From Begonia masoniana (Eukaryota; Streptophyta; Magnoliopsida; Cucurbitales; Begoniaceae), in NCBI GenBank assembly GCA_022432975.1, contig CM039509.1, forward strand, positions 45,046,209-45,110,208: 64,000 nt of DNA. Reading direction: 5' to 3'. The position numbers were made by a program, and so were the translations under genes. The notes under the pieces are model-generated. The model saw only the letters and a list, made by a program, of their open reading frames with translations. It was not told the DNA's origin and did not search any database. This document shows, piece after piece, positions 25,283 to 36,177 of the stretch; the first letter of the stretch is position 1, and every line of letters begins with the position of its first letter.

Positions 25283-25536
25283 ACAATTATCTTCCCCGTT
25301 ATCTCCCACAATGGCACGCGCTGGTTGAATAAATTATCTTCTCTCTTTACGATGTTGTCGACACGTACGCTCGATCTCAAGATTAAGAGAGAGAATATTA
25401 GCGTTTCTTTCTTTACGCATGCATCCGAAAATAACACGAAAATAAAGAAATAAAATAAAAAGAATTCAAAATAAAACTAAAAATAATTAATTCAATATTA
25501 ATAATAAAGTCCCCGGCAACGGCGCCAAAAACTTAT
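25283..25536 (-). other. Spacer between inverted LTRs with tRNA-Asp primer site
   Basis: On the minus strand TGGCGCCGTTGCCGGGGA (25510-25527) follows the right LTR's end by nine bases. This is complementary to the 3' end of plant tRNA-Asp and is the primer site of Athila-like Ty3/gypsy elements. The rest (25283-25509) is AT-rich remnant with no reading frame. Confidence 0.7.
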
Positions 25537-26185
25537 TGTGAAAAATATTTTGCAAGTGTACGAGTCACAACAAATAATAAAATGATAAGTAGAGTGTCGA
25601 ACCCACGAGGACTTGTTATTTAATAATTGAATTTATTAATCTTAATTTTAAATTGAACACACGTTTTATGGTTTCAAGAATTGAAATTAAGTTAAACAAT
25701 CAAAACAAGTAAAATAAACTATTGTGAAATAACGAAATAGATAAAATGAGATTAAATTTAATTAATAAAAGCCTAGGTACTACGATTTCACCAAGACAAC
25801 ATTTATTTCATTCATTCCTAATTATATTCATAAGTATTCTCCCTATGTTGATGATCGATTTCGCTAAATTTTAATACAATCTCTCTCGAGCATTGCTTAG
25901 TTTATCTTATTAATGGGTTATCACTTCTCAGTCTCAAATCCTACATTAATCAAATACAATTAAATTAAGAAATCACAATGATCACATCAATATAGTAACT
26001 ATCTCTAGCCTACGCATATTTATGATATTAATTTCAGTACTCCGGTGTTTATCACCTCTCAGTCTCAAAACACCCCAAAACTCAAGTAAAGATTGGCCAG
26101 AAATTTACAAGCTTTAAGAACAAAAATTAAATGCGTCAACAATATTAGAAGAAATACTTATTGAATTTAATTAAACAAATAAATA
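25537..26185 (-). mobile_element. LTR, right arm of inverted pair (minus, 5' LTR-like)
   Basis: The minus-strand 3' end TTTTCACA lies at 25537 next to a primer-binding site, so this is the 5' LTR of a minus-strand, probably Athila-like, element whose interior is nearly all gone. The LTR continues to the right of 26185, beyond the part shared with the left arm; its start was not found. Confidence 0.7.
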
Positions 26186-27300
26186 GAAAATAAATATCGT
26201 CTGGCTACATCGTAGCCTTAGAAGAGAAATTTAGTTCATGCTAGAATAAAGAGAAACAATAAAAATAATAAAGATGTTCGTAGTTTAGAAAAGAAAGGGA
26301 AAATGCTGAAATTCAGTTCTCGAAGCTCTCGCTCCGTTCCGGTCTCCGTCTTGCTAGAGCTTCTCTCAATGATAGTCTCCCTCTCTCGCTAGGGCTCGTT
26401 CTTAATTATGCTCCTTCATAGTTAGTTAACTTAATTTTTAATTAATCTGAAGCCCACAAATCTGAAGCTCATAATCAATCTCAACGGTTGAGATTAAAAC
26501 AATTAAAATAGCCGAACGGTTGGGATTCTTTCTACTTTTCGTCAAATACCATTTCAGCCGATCGATCGCGAGATATAGGCGATCGATTGGCTAGTCTTCT
26601 ATTCACCGCCACACGTTGATATTTTTATTTCGTTATTTTTCTTTATTCTGCACTATATTTATTTTTCGTTGATACTTAACCTGTTAGATTTAATCTTATC
26701 TGCACACTTACACCAGAAACGTTAAATTTTTTCAAATGCTTGTGAACAACTTATTTAATCAAGATTAAAGAGTCCGAATAAGTGTGTAAAATACACACTT
26801 ATCAATTATAGCCGTTGAAATATGTTCTGATCAATTATAGCCGTTGAATAAGTGTGTAAAATACACACTTATCAATTATAGCCGTTGAAATATGTTCTGG
26901 TCGACTTTTTCTATAATGTGGTTGATACTTTAATCTTCTCTGTATCCATCGGTCGACACCTGTATATCCCGGTCAACACTTGAGTTGCTTCTGTTTGGAT
27001 AGGTCGATCCTCATGGTCAACACTTCAATCTTCTCTGCTTCACCGGTCGACACTTGTACATTCCGGTCGACACTTGAATTAACTCTGTTTGCACAGGTCG
27101 ATCCTCGTGGTCGACACTTCAATCTTCTCTGCTTTCAGCGGTCGAGACTTAACGATTCCGGTCGACACTTGAATTGGCTCTGTTTACACAGGTCGACCTA
27201 TGTGGCAATCGGTCGACACTTGAGGGACTCCGAAATTGTTTTTCTTCTTTTTGACTCTCGCACACTTAATAAAACTCATTAATACTAAATACCCTTCTTC
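26186..27300 (-). repeat. Probable upstream LTR part with two repeat families
   Basis: No gene seen. 26777-26900 holds a 70-bp direct duplication carrying the hairpin AAGTGTGTAAAATACACACTT. 26900-27220 holds degenerate GGTCGACACTTGAAT modules arranged in a higher-order unit of about 120 bp. A GATCGATCG palindrome block is at 26560-26590. Confidence 0.6.
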
Positions 27301-28576
27301 AAGGGCATTTTCAATTAAGGTACTTGTAAAATCATTTATTTTTTAAGTTAATCAATTTATCAAACATAAACATCATTATCAAAACCATATTACCGTTAAA
27401 CAAATTTTAATTAAACATCATCCAAAAACACATTAATCTTAAACTCATTTTAAGTTAACACAACTTTGATTAAGTTTAGGTTTTTGGGTCTAAGAACACA
27501 ACACATAAAATTGTCTTATTAATCTAGTTAAGAAGCAAACATGTTCATCAACGGTCGAATGTGCGTAACAAAACAAGACCTCTACATAAGTGGATCAAAC
27601 TTAATTTACACGATCAAGATTATCAATAAAATAATGTACATGATAAAATAAAACAAGTCTAGTGAAAATTATAATATAAAAACATACACATCATATATGC
27701 GTCTCAAATTTTTCATTTTTTTTTATAAAACATAGCATAATATATTAAAATATGAAAATAAATTTCTATCTCAATCGGGCCACCATGTGGTCCAAGGAGT
27801 AGAAGCATTACTCACATGGAGTCACTTGAGGAGACGAGTCTCCACGAATTACCTAACTACTCCCACCAAAAAGGTACTTGAGATTTTTTTAAAAGATGCT
27901 GATAAACTAAGCCAGAAATCTCCTAAATTTGTGGTAAATACTCCTTGGAATTCCCCCTGTTATTTAGTAAATGCCTTTTCATTTTTGCTTGGAATTGAGT
28001 TAACATCAATTATATCTTTCAGTAAAAATATACACAACTTGGCAAAACTTTTGATGACACATTTGACGTCTTCACACGAGATTAACTAAATTAAAATCAT
28101 ATAAAGGTGCAACGAAGCACTTCTTTCAGAGAGAAACCTAAAATATTCTCCGACAACCAAACCCTAAGACACTGAAATTCAACGAAATTAAGCGTAGTTT
28201 CTCTATTTATTACTTCAATTTCAAAGAAAGTAAATACAGTCATTTTCGTTTCGGCTCCACATTTTAGTAGGCAATTCTAACTCAGAAAACAGGTGACTTT
28301 AAGGAGAACAAAACAAATTCGAGGGAGGTCAATTTGGAAGAATAACCGGAGCAAATGAGTCATAGAAAATAAACAAAAGAAGCGAAATTTGGTGAGCCAG
28401 AAGAGAGTATAGAAAGACGTCCTTGATATCTTACGCCCAGGGGTGGGCGGAACTGAACCGATCCGATTCGAACAGGCCTATTTACGCTAGAGAAGGAAAA
28501 GAAAGTTGAGATTTTTTTTATTAAAAATTCATTATTTGCTCCAAAAACAAAATTTCCAATAATTTTTAAAAGAAAT
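27301..28576. other. AT-rich intergenic sequence, nothing recognised
   Basis: No convincing gene. A 100-codon frame at 27787-28089 lacks family features. Near 28438 the text CCCAGGGGTGGGCGGAACTGAACCG resembles a terminus of the hAT-like elements seen at 44892 and 51316, but no partner end was found. Confidence 0.5.
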
Positions 28577-28914
28577 TTAACGTTTACTCTCTTATTTGTT
28601 TACTTTCTTATTCTACTTTATTAAAATACTCACTAGCGTGTCAAACAATAATTGTTAGAATTAAAATATAATTAATGTAATAAATAATAAATAGTTAATC
28701 TATTATATTACAATAATTGTTAAAATTAAGGTATAATTAATGTAATGAATAATAAATAGTTAATCTATTATATTACAATAATTGTTAAAATTAAGGTACA
28801 ATTAATGTAATGAATTATAAATAGTTAATCTCTTATATTAATTGCACAAATATTTTTTGGACACATCTGCGATTATTTTAATATAGTAGATTAAGATAGT
28901 AAATGTAACATTAT
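28577..28914. mobile_element. MITE with inner 65-bp tandem repeat
   Basis: Ends read AACGTTTACTCTCTTATTT and AGTAAATGTAACATTATTCT, imperfect inverted repeats of the family seen at 31214. The inside contains three copies of a 65-bp AT-rich unit (28646-28840). Confidence 0.7.
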
Positions 28915-30227
28915 TCTATTTTTAATATAAGATCATATAAATCTTACATACAGTCTGAATTGTTAAATTAAATATTGAAATTATTGTATAGTTGTGTCAA
29001 ATCTAGATCACTCTCATGTTCTTGTTGTAACATTGAAAAGAAACAATCTTTTTTGAAGTCGAGTTAAAAGAACAAGTAGTTTTTTTTAGATAAATAATCT
29101 TTTGATCTACCTTCATGTCATTAATGGTGCTGTAAATAAAAATACAATTTTATAACGTGATCTTTTCTAACGGTTTTCAAAGAGAAACATCTTACAATAA
29201 AAAGATTTGACAATTTAGGCGATTTTCAGAGAAGGTCAAGTTGGAAAACTCAACTCCAAAAATTGTTAGAATCGCCAAAACTGCTCTACTGGGATTTGTT
29301 ACTCTCAGAAAATTGTCAAACGAAGATCGCGTGACAAAAATATGATTCTTTAAACAAATATTTTCTAGAAAATATTATGCTCTTATTTTTATAGTGATAT
29401 CTTTCTATACTAAGTTCTTGTGATTTTTTTACTTCTTTTTGCCATATATTAATGAGATGGGAAAATATTCGTACATTTGCAATTATTTTTCATACCGCCA
29501 CGTTATTCTTTTCTCGATAAGATGAGCATTGTTGTACTTTCACGAGTATATTTCAATGCAACCGCCGACAAGTCAAGTTAATCATGGTCATTAACTTAAG
29601 AATATTCATGATTAATCGAGACAAACTAATTACCCTTTATCATGCTTAAAATTAACACCAAAATTAATATACGGAGTGAAAAATCAACAAATAACTATAA
29701 TTAACATTAGCCTAAAGGGATTGGATGACATCGAATATTTAATATGTCACGGCACAACAAAATATTAAGTAATTCCAAGACCATGTCTTACTCAAAAACA
29801 TTTAAATTAGTTTTACGAATGGCAAAATTTTACAAGCACGTATATATCTACCACATCACACAATCAATTAACCTCGAGCTTGTTACGTGAAGTCTTAAAA
29901 TTAAATTAATCAAGTCTCGAGCTATGAGTTTAACGACTCAGAAAAATTCATAGTATGACTGCTCTAGAAATAGATTATACACGACGAAACAATTTCACTA
30001 CCTAATTCTGCTTTCAAACACGAGGGAAAAATGCTGGGGCTTCAAAACTCATATTGATTCAACCTATCCGTCAATTTTTTTCCAACTTGACCAAATTAAA
30101 ATCGAACTTTGGTTAAATGCTTTCGATTAATTTTAATCGGCTTCATGGGCTTGTCTCCTCTAGGGCATTGCACTTGGCCTAATAACAAGAATTTCATAAA
30201 TTTAAACCATTGACATAACTCAAAAGA
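28915..30227. other. AT-rich intergenic sequence, nothing recognised
   Basis: No reading frame, RNA gene or transposon end could be supported. Confidence 0.5.
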
Positions 30228-30415
30228 ATAATACTAGAGGTATTCTCTTATTTCACTCTTTCGAAAAATTCTCTGATGCGTCATAAAATTATTGGTATAA
30301 TTAAAATATAATTAATGCAATAAATTCTTTTTTATAATTTATTATATTAATTATACCAATAAATATTTGACACGTCAACAAATTTTTAAAAAAAGTACAA
30401 CTAGCATTACTCAAC
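30228..30415. mobile_element. MITE, TAATACTAG-type ends
   Basis: The left end AATAATACTAGAGGTATTCT and the reverse complement of the right end GAGTAATGCTAGTTGTACTTT are similar. The inside has the GACACGTCAACAAATT motif and a palindromic ATTGGTATAATTAA / TTAATTATACCAAT pair. Confidence 0.65.
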
Positions 30416-31213
30416 TCAGAATATCCAAGTTCAGGTTACATTATTTAACATTCTTGACGTTGAGGACGACATGCTTCACAAAACATCACGTTTCAATACA
30501 TTTTTGTCGAGTTTTAAAGAATTAAAGAAACAGACAATACTACGTTACAATTTCATCGTGCTTATCTAAAATTTCGATGCAAAAATCAAACCTCTTGTAA
30601 ATTCAAAAAGAAACTTCAAAATGTCAAACCTATAACCAAATTTCAAAATTTAATAATAATTAGTATTTGAATTTCTCCATTCTACCATAAAACCATTTTT
30701 GGTACTTGATAAATTGGTTGAATTTAACAAAATCGTCATAATCTTCCACATCAATTCATTATTTTATAAATGTACGAAATTAATACGTGTCACCCAAGCG
30801 TTATCACGTTCACATGTTTACATAGGGAAATTTAATACGAAACATTTAGACTTTATTGAATTTTTTTTTTTTCAATTGCAAACATTAAAGTTAGTTGTGT
30901 GCGTTTAGCTCGTAAGATCATAAGATTAATGATCGAAAGATTAATTACCAATTCACCATCTTTTCAAAGTTTCAAGATATGACTTGCCTTCTAAGGGCAA
31001 TCTTAAAGTAAATATATGCTTACAAAGCATGTGACTCCATCATGCCAAACTTGCAATTACTTAACGTGTATTAAAATAATAATAATAATATTTATTTAAT
31101 GTTAATATTATAGTATTAAAGTAAAACATCACGCATGCTAGCTATTCCATGGCATGTATCTAGTCCTCCTCAAAAATGGTGGCATGCCTGTGAGCACTTC
31201 AAATTCTCTCGAC
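30416..31213. other. AT-rich intergenic sequence, nothing recognised
   Basis: No supported gene or element. Confidence 0.5.
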
Positions 31214-31316
31214 AATGTTACGTTTACTCTCTTATTTTATTCTCTGAACAAATTTGCTCATACGACGTGTCCAACAGCGATTGTCCAACAGTTGTTTAGA
31301 GAGTAAACGTAACATT
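31214..31316. mobile_element. 103-bp MITE with perfect 19-bp inverted ends
   Basis: AATGTTACGTTTACTCTCT at the left is the exact reverse complement of the right end. The interior holds the ACGTGTCCAACA motif shared by the related copies near 28.6, 45.3 and 55.7 kb. It is the cleanest member of this family here. No clear target duplication could be fixed. Confidence 0.85.
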
Positions 31317-31871
31317 AATTACAAATTTTCTTATTATTACATTATTAATATTATGTAACTCTAAATTTTACTTGATTCTAAAATAATAATTGTTGATTAA
31401 CTTAAAACAATTATTATTTTAGTTTAAATAATTTATTATTTTAATTATTTAAATATTCTTCGTCAATGCTAGTTAAATTAAAGAACGCCTTTAAGATTAC
31501 GCATTATATTATAAATAAGTTGAGTTTAATAAAAAAAAAAAGGTAATTAAGAAATGTTTTTTAAATGGTTGTGCTATATTTACAAGTGGTAATGTGGTAT
31601 CGCATTCAAAGCTACTTTTGCAAAAGTTAGACGGAAGTGAAGTTTATTGGGTGCTTTCAGAAATCTAATCTTTTACTTTCTGAAAAAGTAAATAATCCGA
31701 AAGCTGAGTGTAGAAAAGAAGCACACAAAATGATTAAAGTGAAATCATTTTACCAACTCAACTAACTAGACTTTCAATGGATTAGTCCAATTTAAAGCTG
31801 TGATTATTGTAGTGAGAGATCTTGTTAATTAGGGATTAGAATAACACTTAATCAAGATTATAGGGATGTAA
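31317..31871. other. AT-rich intergenic sequence, nothing recognised
   Basis: No supported gene or element. Confidence 0.5.
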
Positions 31872-31880
31872 TTAATAAAT

Positions 31881-33115
31881 GGGTAAAATGCATTTTTTGG
31901 ACTCAACTATCGGTTGAGTGCAAAAAATGGATCCAACTTTGTTTTCGTGCAAAAACTGGCTCGAAGTATTGAAAATGGGCAAAAAATGGCTTTGCGGGTA
32001 CCCGTATACCCTCCGCGGGGAGTGATCCGGGGAGAACGGGTACCCGCGTTCTGAGAACGGGTACCCGTTCTCTCTCGGGGGCGTTTGAGAGGGTGAAGAC
32101 CCCCCGCAGAAACTTTTCTGAAGGGAGAACGGGTACCCGCGTTCTGAGAACGGGTACCCTGTTCTCCCTTCATAAATTTGAACATAAAGAGAAATTTTTA
32201 TAAATTAATTTTAAAAAATATCAAACGATATTCAATTTACTTGAAATTTTTACCACATATGTACCACATCATGAAAAGATAATCTTAAAATTTTCGTAAT
32301 TTTATAACACTTGTGTGAATAATTATAATTTTGTTTATAAAATAAATATCTAAATTTATAATATATCATACAAGTATTCTAAAATCACGAAAATTTTCAG
32401 ATTACCTTCCCATGATGTGTTGAACATGTGGTAAAAATTGCAAGAAAATTAAATATCGTTTAGTATTTTTTAAAATTAATTTATAAAAATTTCTCTTTAT
32501 ATTCAAATTTTTATAAATTAATTTTAAAAAATACTAAACGATATTTAATTTTCTTGCAATTGTTACCACATGTTCAACACATCATGGGAAGGTAATCTGA
32601 AAATTTTCGTGATTTTAGAATACTTGTACGATATATTATAAATTTATATATTTATTTTATAAACAAAATTATAATAATTCACACAAGTGTTATAAAATTA
32701 CGAAAATTTTAAGATTATCTTTCCATGATGTGGTACATATGTGGTAAAAATTTCAAGTAAATTGAATATCGTTTGATATTTTTTAAAATTAATTTATAAA
32801 AATTTCTCTTTATGTTCAAATTTATGAAGGGAGAACGGGTACCCGTTCTCAGAACGCGGGTACCCGTTCTCCCTTCAGAAAAGTTTCTGCGGGGGGTCTT
32901 CACCCTCTCAAACGCCCCCGAGAGAGAACGGGTACCCGTTCTCAGAACGCGGGTATCCGTTCTCCCCGGATCACTCCCCGCGGAGGGTATACGGGTACCC
33001 GCAAAGCCATTTTTTGCCCATTTTCAATACTTCGAGTCAGTTTTTGCACGAAAAGAAAGTTGGATCCATTTTTTGCACTCAACCGATAGTTGAGTCCAAA
33101 AAATGCATTTTACCC
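31881..33115. mobile_element. Foldback Mutator-like MITE with 9-bp duplication
   Basis: The 1235-bp element is almost entirely an inverted repeat. The left arm from GGGTAAAATGCATTTTTTGG pairs with the right arm ending at 33115, with the centre near 32500. TTAATAAAT stands on both sides (31872-31880 and 33116-33124), a perfect 9-bp target duplication typical of Mutator-like elements. Each arm has smaller palindromes, including GAGAACGGGTACCCGTTCTC at 32053-32072. It encodes no transposase, so it is non-autonomous. Confidence 0.93.
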
Positions 33116-33429
33116 TTAATAAATTATGGGTAATGTGTCAAAATTGTACTCTAAATTTCTAATTGCATTTTTACCCTTGTCAGTTGTCACCAACTTTTCT
33201 TGACTTTTACTCATCGTTTTCTCACTTCCCAAACACAATTCAATTTCATCCAATTCATTTGAATTTGTGAAAGCTAAAAAGATTGGTAAAAAACATTTAT
33301 AAGATTTAGAAATTAGAGAAAATGGGATAAACAAATAATGAAGGAAGCTTGTATTGATTTACTCGCATAAAATAATTAGTTAGTAGTAGAGATGGATCTC
33401 ACTTGGGGGCTCAACTGAGTCACACCGAG

Positions 33430-33879
33430 TTAATAGACTGACTTTTCAGAAAGCCCGCGAAGCAACGGCCGGGATTGATCCAAGAACCCGATGTCCGTTC
33501 GGAGATCCACGCGGCATCGTCTCTGACGATCCTCCAGACCGGAAGAAAATCGTTCCGACTGGGTCCGAGTGACGACTCGGAGAACGTCCTCGAAAACCGA
33601 CTCCTCGCATGGTATTAACAGAGGACCTTGGTTAGTGAATCCGTACTCTTCTTCGGCTTCGACGAGCAGCTTCTTGAAGAACGGATGGTTCAGATGCGTC
33701 GCGCGCACGATAAATCTCCGGCAGTTGCTCCCGACGCAGATGGCCACATGTCCGGAAGGAACGTCGGGCGGCAGGCTGGAGGTAGCCGTCGTCCGAGCCT
33801 TGTTTCGCCACCGCTGAAGCATTTGACGGATCCTGACAATGCGCCTGATGTTGCTGGATTTTTCGAGCGCCGGTGACAT
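33430..33879 (-). CDS. SAUR-like auxin-responsive protein
   Basis: A single-exon gene of 149 codons. The N-terminal part is basic (RRIVRIRQMLQRWRNKAR). The SAUR domain spans about residues 37-105 with the family signatures DVPSGHVAICVGSNCRRF, LNHPFFKKLLVEAEEEYGF and LLIPCEE. The length fits the longer SAUR subgroup with an extended C-terminus. SAUR proteins promote cell expansion by inhibiting PP2C.D phosphatases that act on plasma-membrane H+-ATPase, and many are induced by auxin; whether this member is cannot be told from the sequence. The start is the first ATG, preceded by a GA-rich leader. A Mutator-like MITE lies about 150 bp upstream, within the probable promoter, and another lies about 315 bp downstream. 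Confidence 0.93.
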   Translation of the reverse strand: MSPALEKSSNIRRIVRIRQMLQRWRNKARTTATSSLPPDVPSGHVAICVGSNCRRFIVRATHLNHPFFKKLLVEAEEEYGFTNQGPLLIPCEESVFEDVLRVVTRTQSERFSSGLEDRQRRCRVDLRTDIGFLDQSRPLLRGLSEKSVY

Positions 33880-34029
33880 TTTGAGAGAGAGAGAATGTGT
33901 GTGAGGAGCGGAGAGTTAAGAGAGAGAAAGTAAGAAGATGAAAAGCAGGAAAAGAATGTAATAAAGAAGCTTTTTAATGTCTAGAAGGAAAGCAATTAGT
34001 CTTAAGTGACAGATTTAATCTATTTTTTA

Positions 34030-34606
34030 GGATAAAACCTATATTTGCCCCTCAAATTTACAAGTCTATAACAAATAGGTCGTTAAATATTTTTAAAAAC
34101 AAATAAGTCCCTCAACTAACGGGCGTAGCAAATAAGTCCCTGCTTTTACAGTTTTCATATTCTATTTTATGTCAACGATAACAGTTTTCATAGAGAAGTT
34201 GCGATTTTGGCGAGTGGAAACGACATAGGATATTTTTGAAGAAATCCAAAAGTCGATTTCGCGAGAGGGTTTATCAATTTTTCATCAGACCAGAGAAATA
34301 CGTAGTTGTGTGAAATGTTAAATCTAAAAATAACTTTTTCGGTAAGAATTTGAAATTATATATGATAGTTTTCTTAAAAATATGTCTACATTTTTTCGAA
34401 AATCTTCTCTTTGATTCATCTTCACCAAAATAGCAATTTGTCCGTCACAAATCTCCCTCCAAATAAAAGTAAAAACGAAAACTTTAACGTTATAAACTTG
34501 CACGATGACACCCTCTTACTTAATAAACCTATTTGCCTAAAAAAGATACAAAAAGAACTCACTTGTTTTTTATTCTTAAACTTGAAGGTAAATACACATT
34601 TTATCC
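34030..34606. mobile_element. Short Mutator-like MITE upstream of SAUR
   Basis: Ends GGATAAAACCTATATTTGCC and the reverse complement of AAATACACATTTTATCC are similar inverted repeats, extending inward through the AACAAATAGGT / ACCTATTTG region. Flanks TATTTTTTA and TTTTTTTTA differ at one base, a probable 9-bp duplication. No coding capacity. Confidence 0.7.
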
Positions 34607-36170
34607 TTTTTTTTATTATCGAGGAAATGAAAAGAAATATTTTAACTATTAGTTTAAATAACACGTAAAATAATCATAAATTGCAAAATTTTAAACTTCT
34701 AAGGTGATGTTAACTTAATCTGTACACTCTCTTTCTATAAAAATAAAAATAGATATAGAAAGAGAAACACGATCCAAGACCAAGTTGTAATAAACTAAAA
34801 TGAACGTCTTTCATTGAAGTGAAGTCCAGCTTATAGAATAGAAGGGACCTTATTTGTTTCACACCCCTCAAATCTTAATTAATAATCTGATCTCGTTAAT
34901 CACACTTAAAAACAACTAATTACCCTTTTAGGTTTTAATAATTAAGGGTTATCCCAATGTTGCTCACTCAAAACTAAACAAATCCGAAGCCACATGAATT
35001 AATAATCCATAATCATTCAAACAATAACATTAATTGTCAATTACATGAGATTTGGGGAACATGTTGGGGCCCCTTCTACTCCTGGCTAGTCTGCATTCAA
35101 GCTAATTCTCGAGCACAGAACCATTAAATAAAATTAATTAGAGTATGAAATTAGAGACAACGTTAACATTACTCTAAATAATAACTTGTTACTACCAATA
35201 AAAGAAATATGACTTCAAGTGATAACCCGTGTTAAGAATTTAAGATATTTGTGACCTCAAGGCCATTTACAACATATCTTGAATTTTTCTAAACATATTA
35301 AACTTGTAACTTTTTAGTTGTATAAAAAACCTTGTTATTATAAAACTATTGAACTTATAATATTTACCACTTTGTGTACACTACATATTCGAACTATAGC
35401 ACATGGTTTTATCAAACCAATTTTTCTGATCTAAATAAAACAAGTTTTACATGAAAAAAATTTGACTCAGCATGTTCTATTTGATACAAGTAGAAAAAGA
35501 ACCCAACTCGGTATTCTTAATCAAATAAATAAATCTGGTAAAGATGATTAGATCAACTCTTTCTTATGCCAAAAATTTTACCATTTTCCAAGGGACTAGA
35601 GTTCCATCTCATTTCTATTTTCATTCAAGATGAATTTAATAGATTTTGACCGCAATAACCATTTTGTCCGGAGTCAATGGGTTAACTCTAATTTATTCAA
35701 GAGAAAAATTACAAGTGTCAACTATAAATCAGCCCAACAGCAAGAGTTCAATTGTATTTTAGCACTTCAACCCAAGAGCTTAAATCTTTAAAATTGTCGC
35801 TAATTTATCAATCTAATATTACCAAGCTTCCGCAGCTGATTTTGTAACTTACCAAGCAAGTCATGGTGGTCTAAGCTTCACAAAACTATTGTTCTGGTGA
35901 GCCTTTCCTTTAACTAGTCAGGAACTGGACTCCACCCTGTCATTCTAAACAAGATGTGTTAATAAATTTTCGTAAATGATTGCCAAGTTTAGATACTCAT
36001 TTTTATAAAAAATACTTACTACATTCACTGCACACTAGTATAACAGAAGTAACGAGCAAATCCCAAATGTAGCCCACCAAAGTTCTGCATGCAACATTGA
36101 TACAAAGCATGACACGCCCACAAAAAACAGATAATCGATCACCTTAAAGAATTTCTCAGAGCCAAATCAT
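34607..36170. other. Intergenic, with a dispersed coding-like fragment
   Basis: Mostly AT-rich with no supported gene. 35428-35572 is related to 63427-63582 (see that entry and the findings). Confidence 0.5.
35428..35572 (+). repeat. Dispersed coding-like fragment, copy 1
   Basis: It resembles 63427-63582 over its whole length. In one frame both copies read QHVLFD..RKRTQLGILN-I and differences are often at third positions. The source protein is not recognised. It may be a processed piece of a gene or a transposon fragment. Confidence 0.55.
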
Positions 36171-36177
36171 CTTTATA

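Noticed and set aside
25510..25527. tRNA-Asp gene
   Set aside because: Only the 3' end complement is present, placed as a retrotransposon primer site. No tRNA body is there.
27787..28089. 100-codon frame
   Set aside because: No recognisable domain, AT-rich surroundings and no promoter or splice support.
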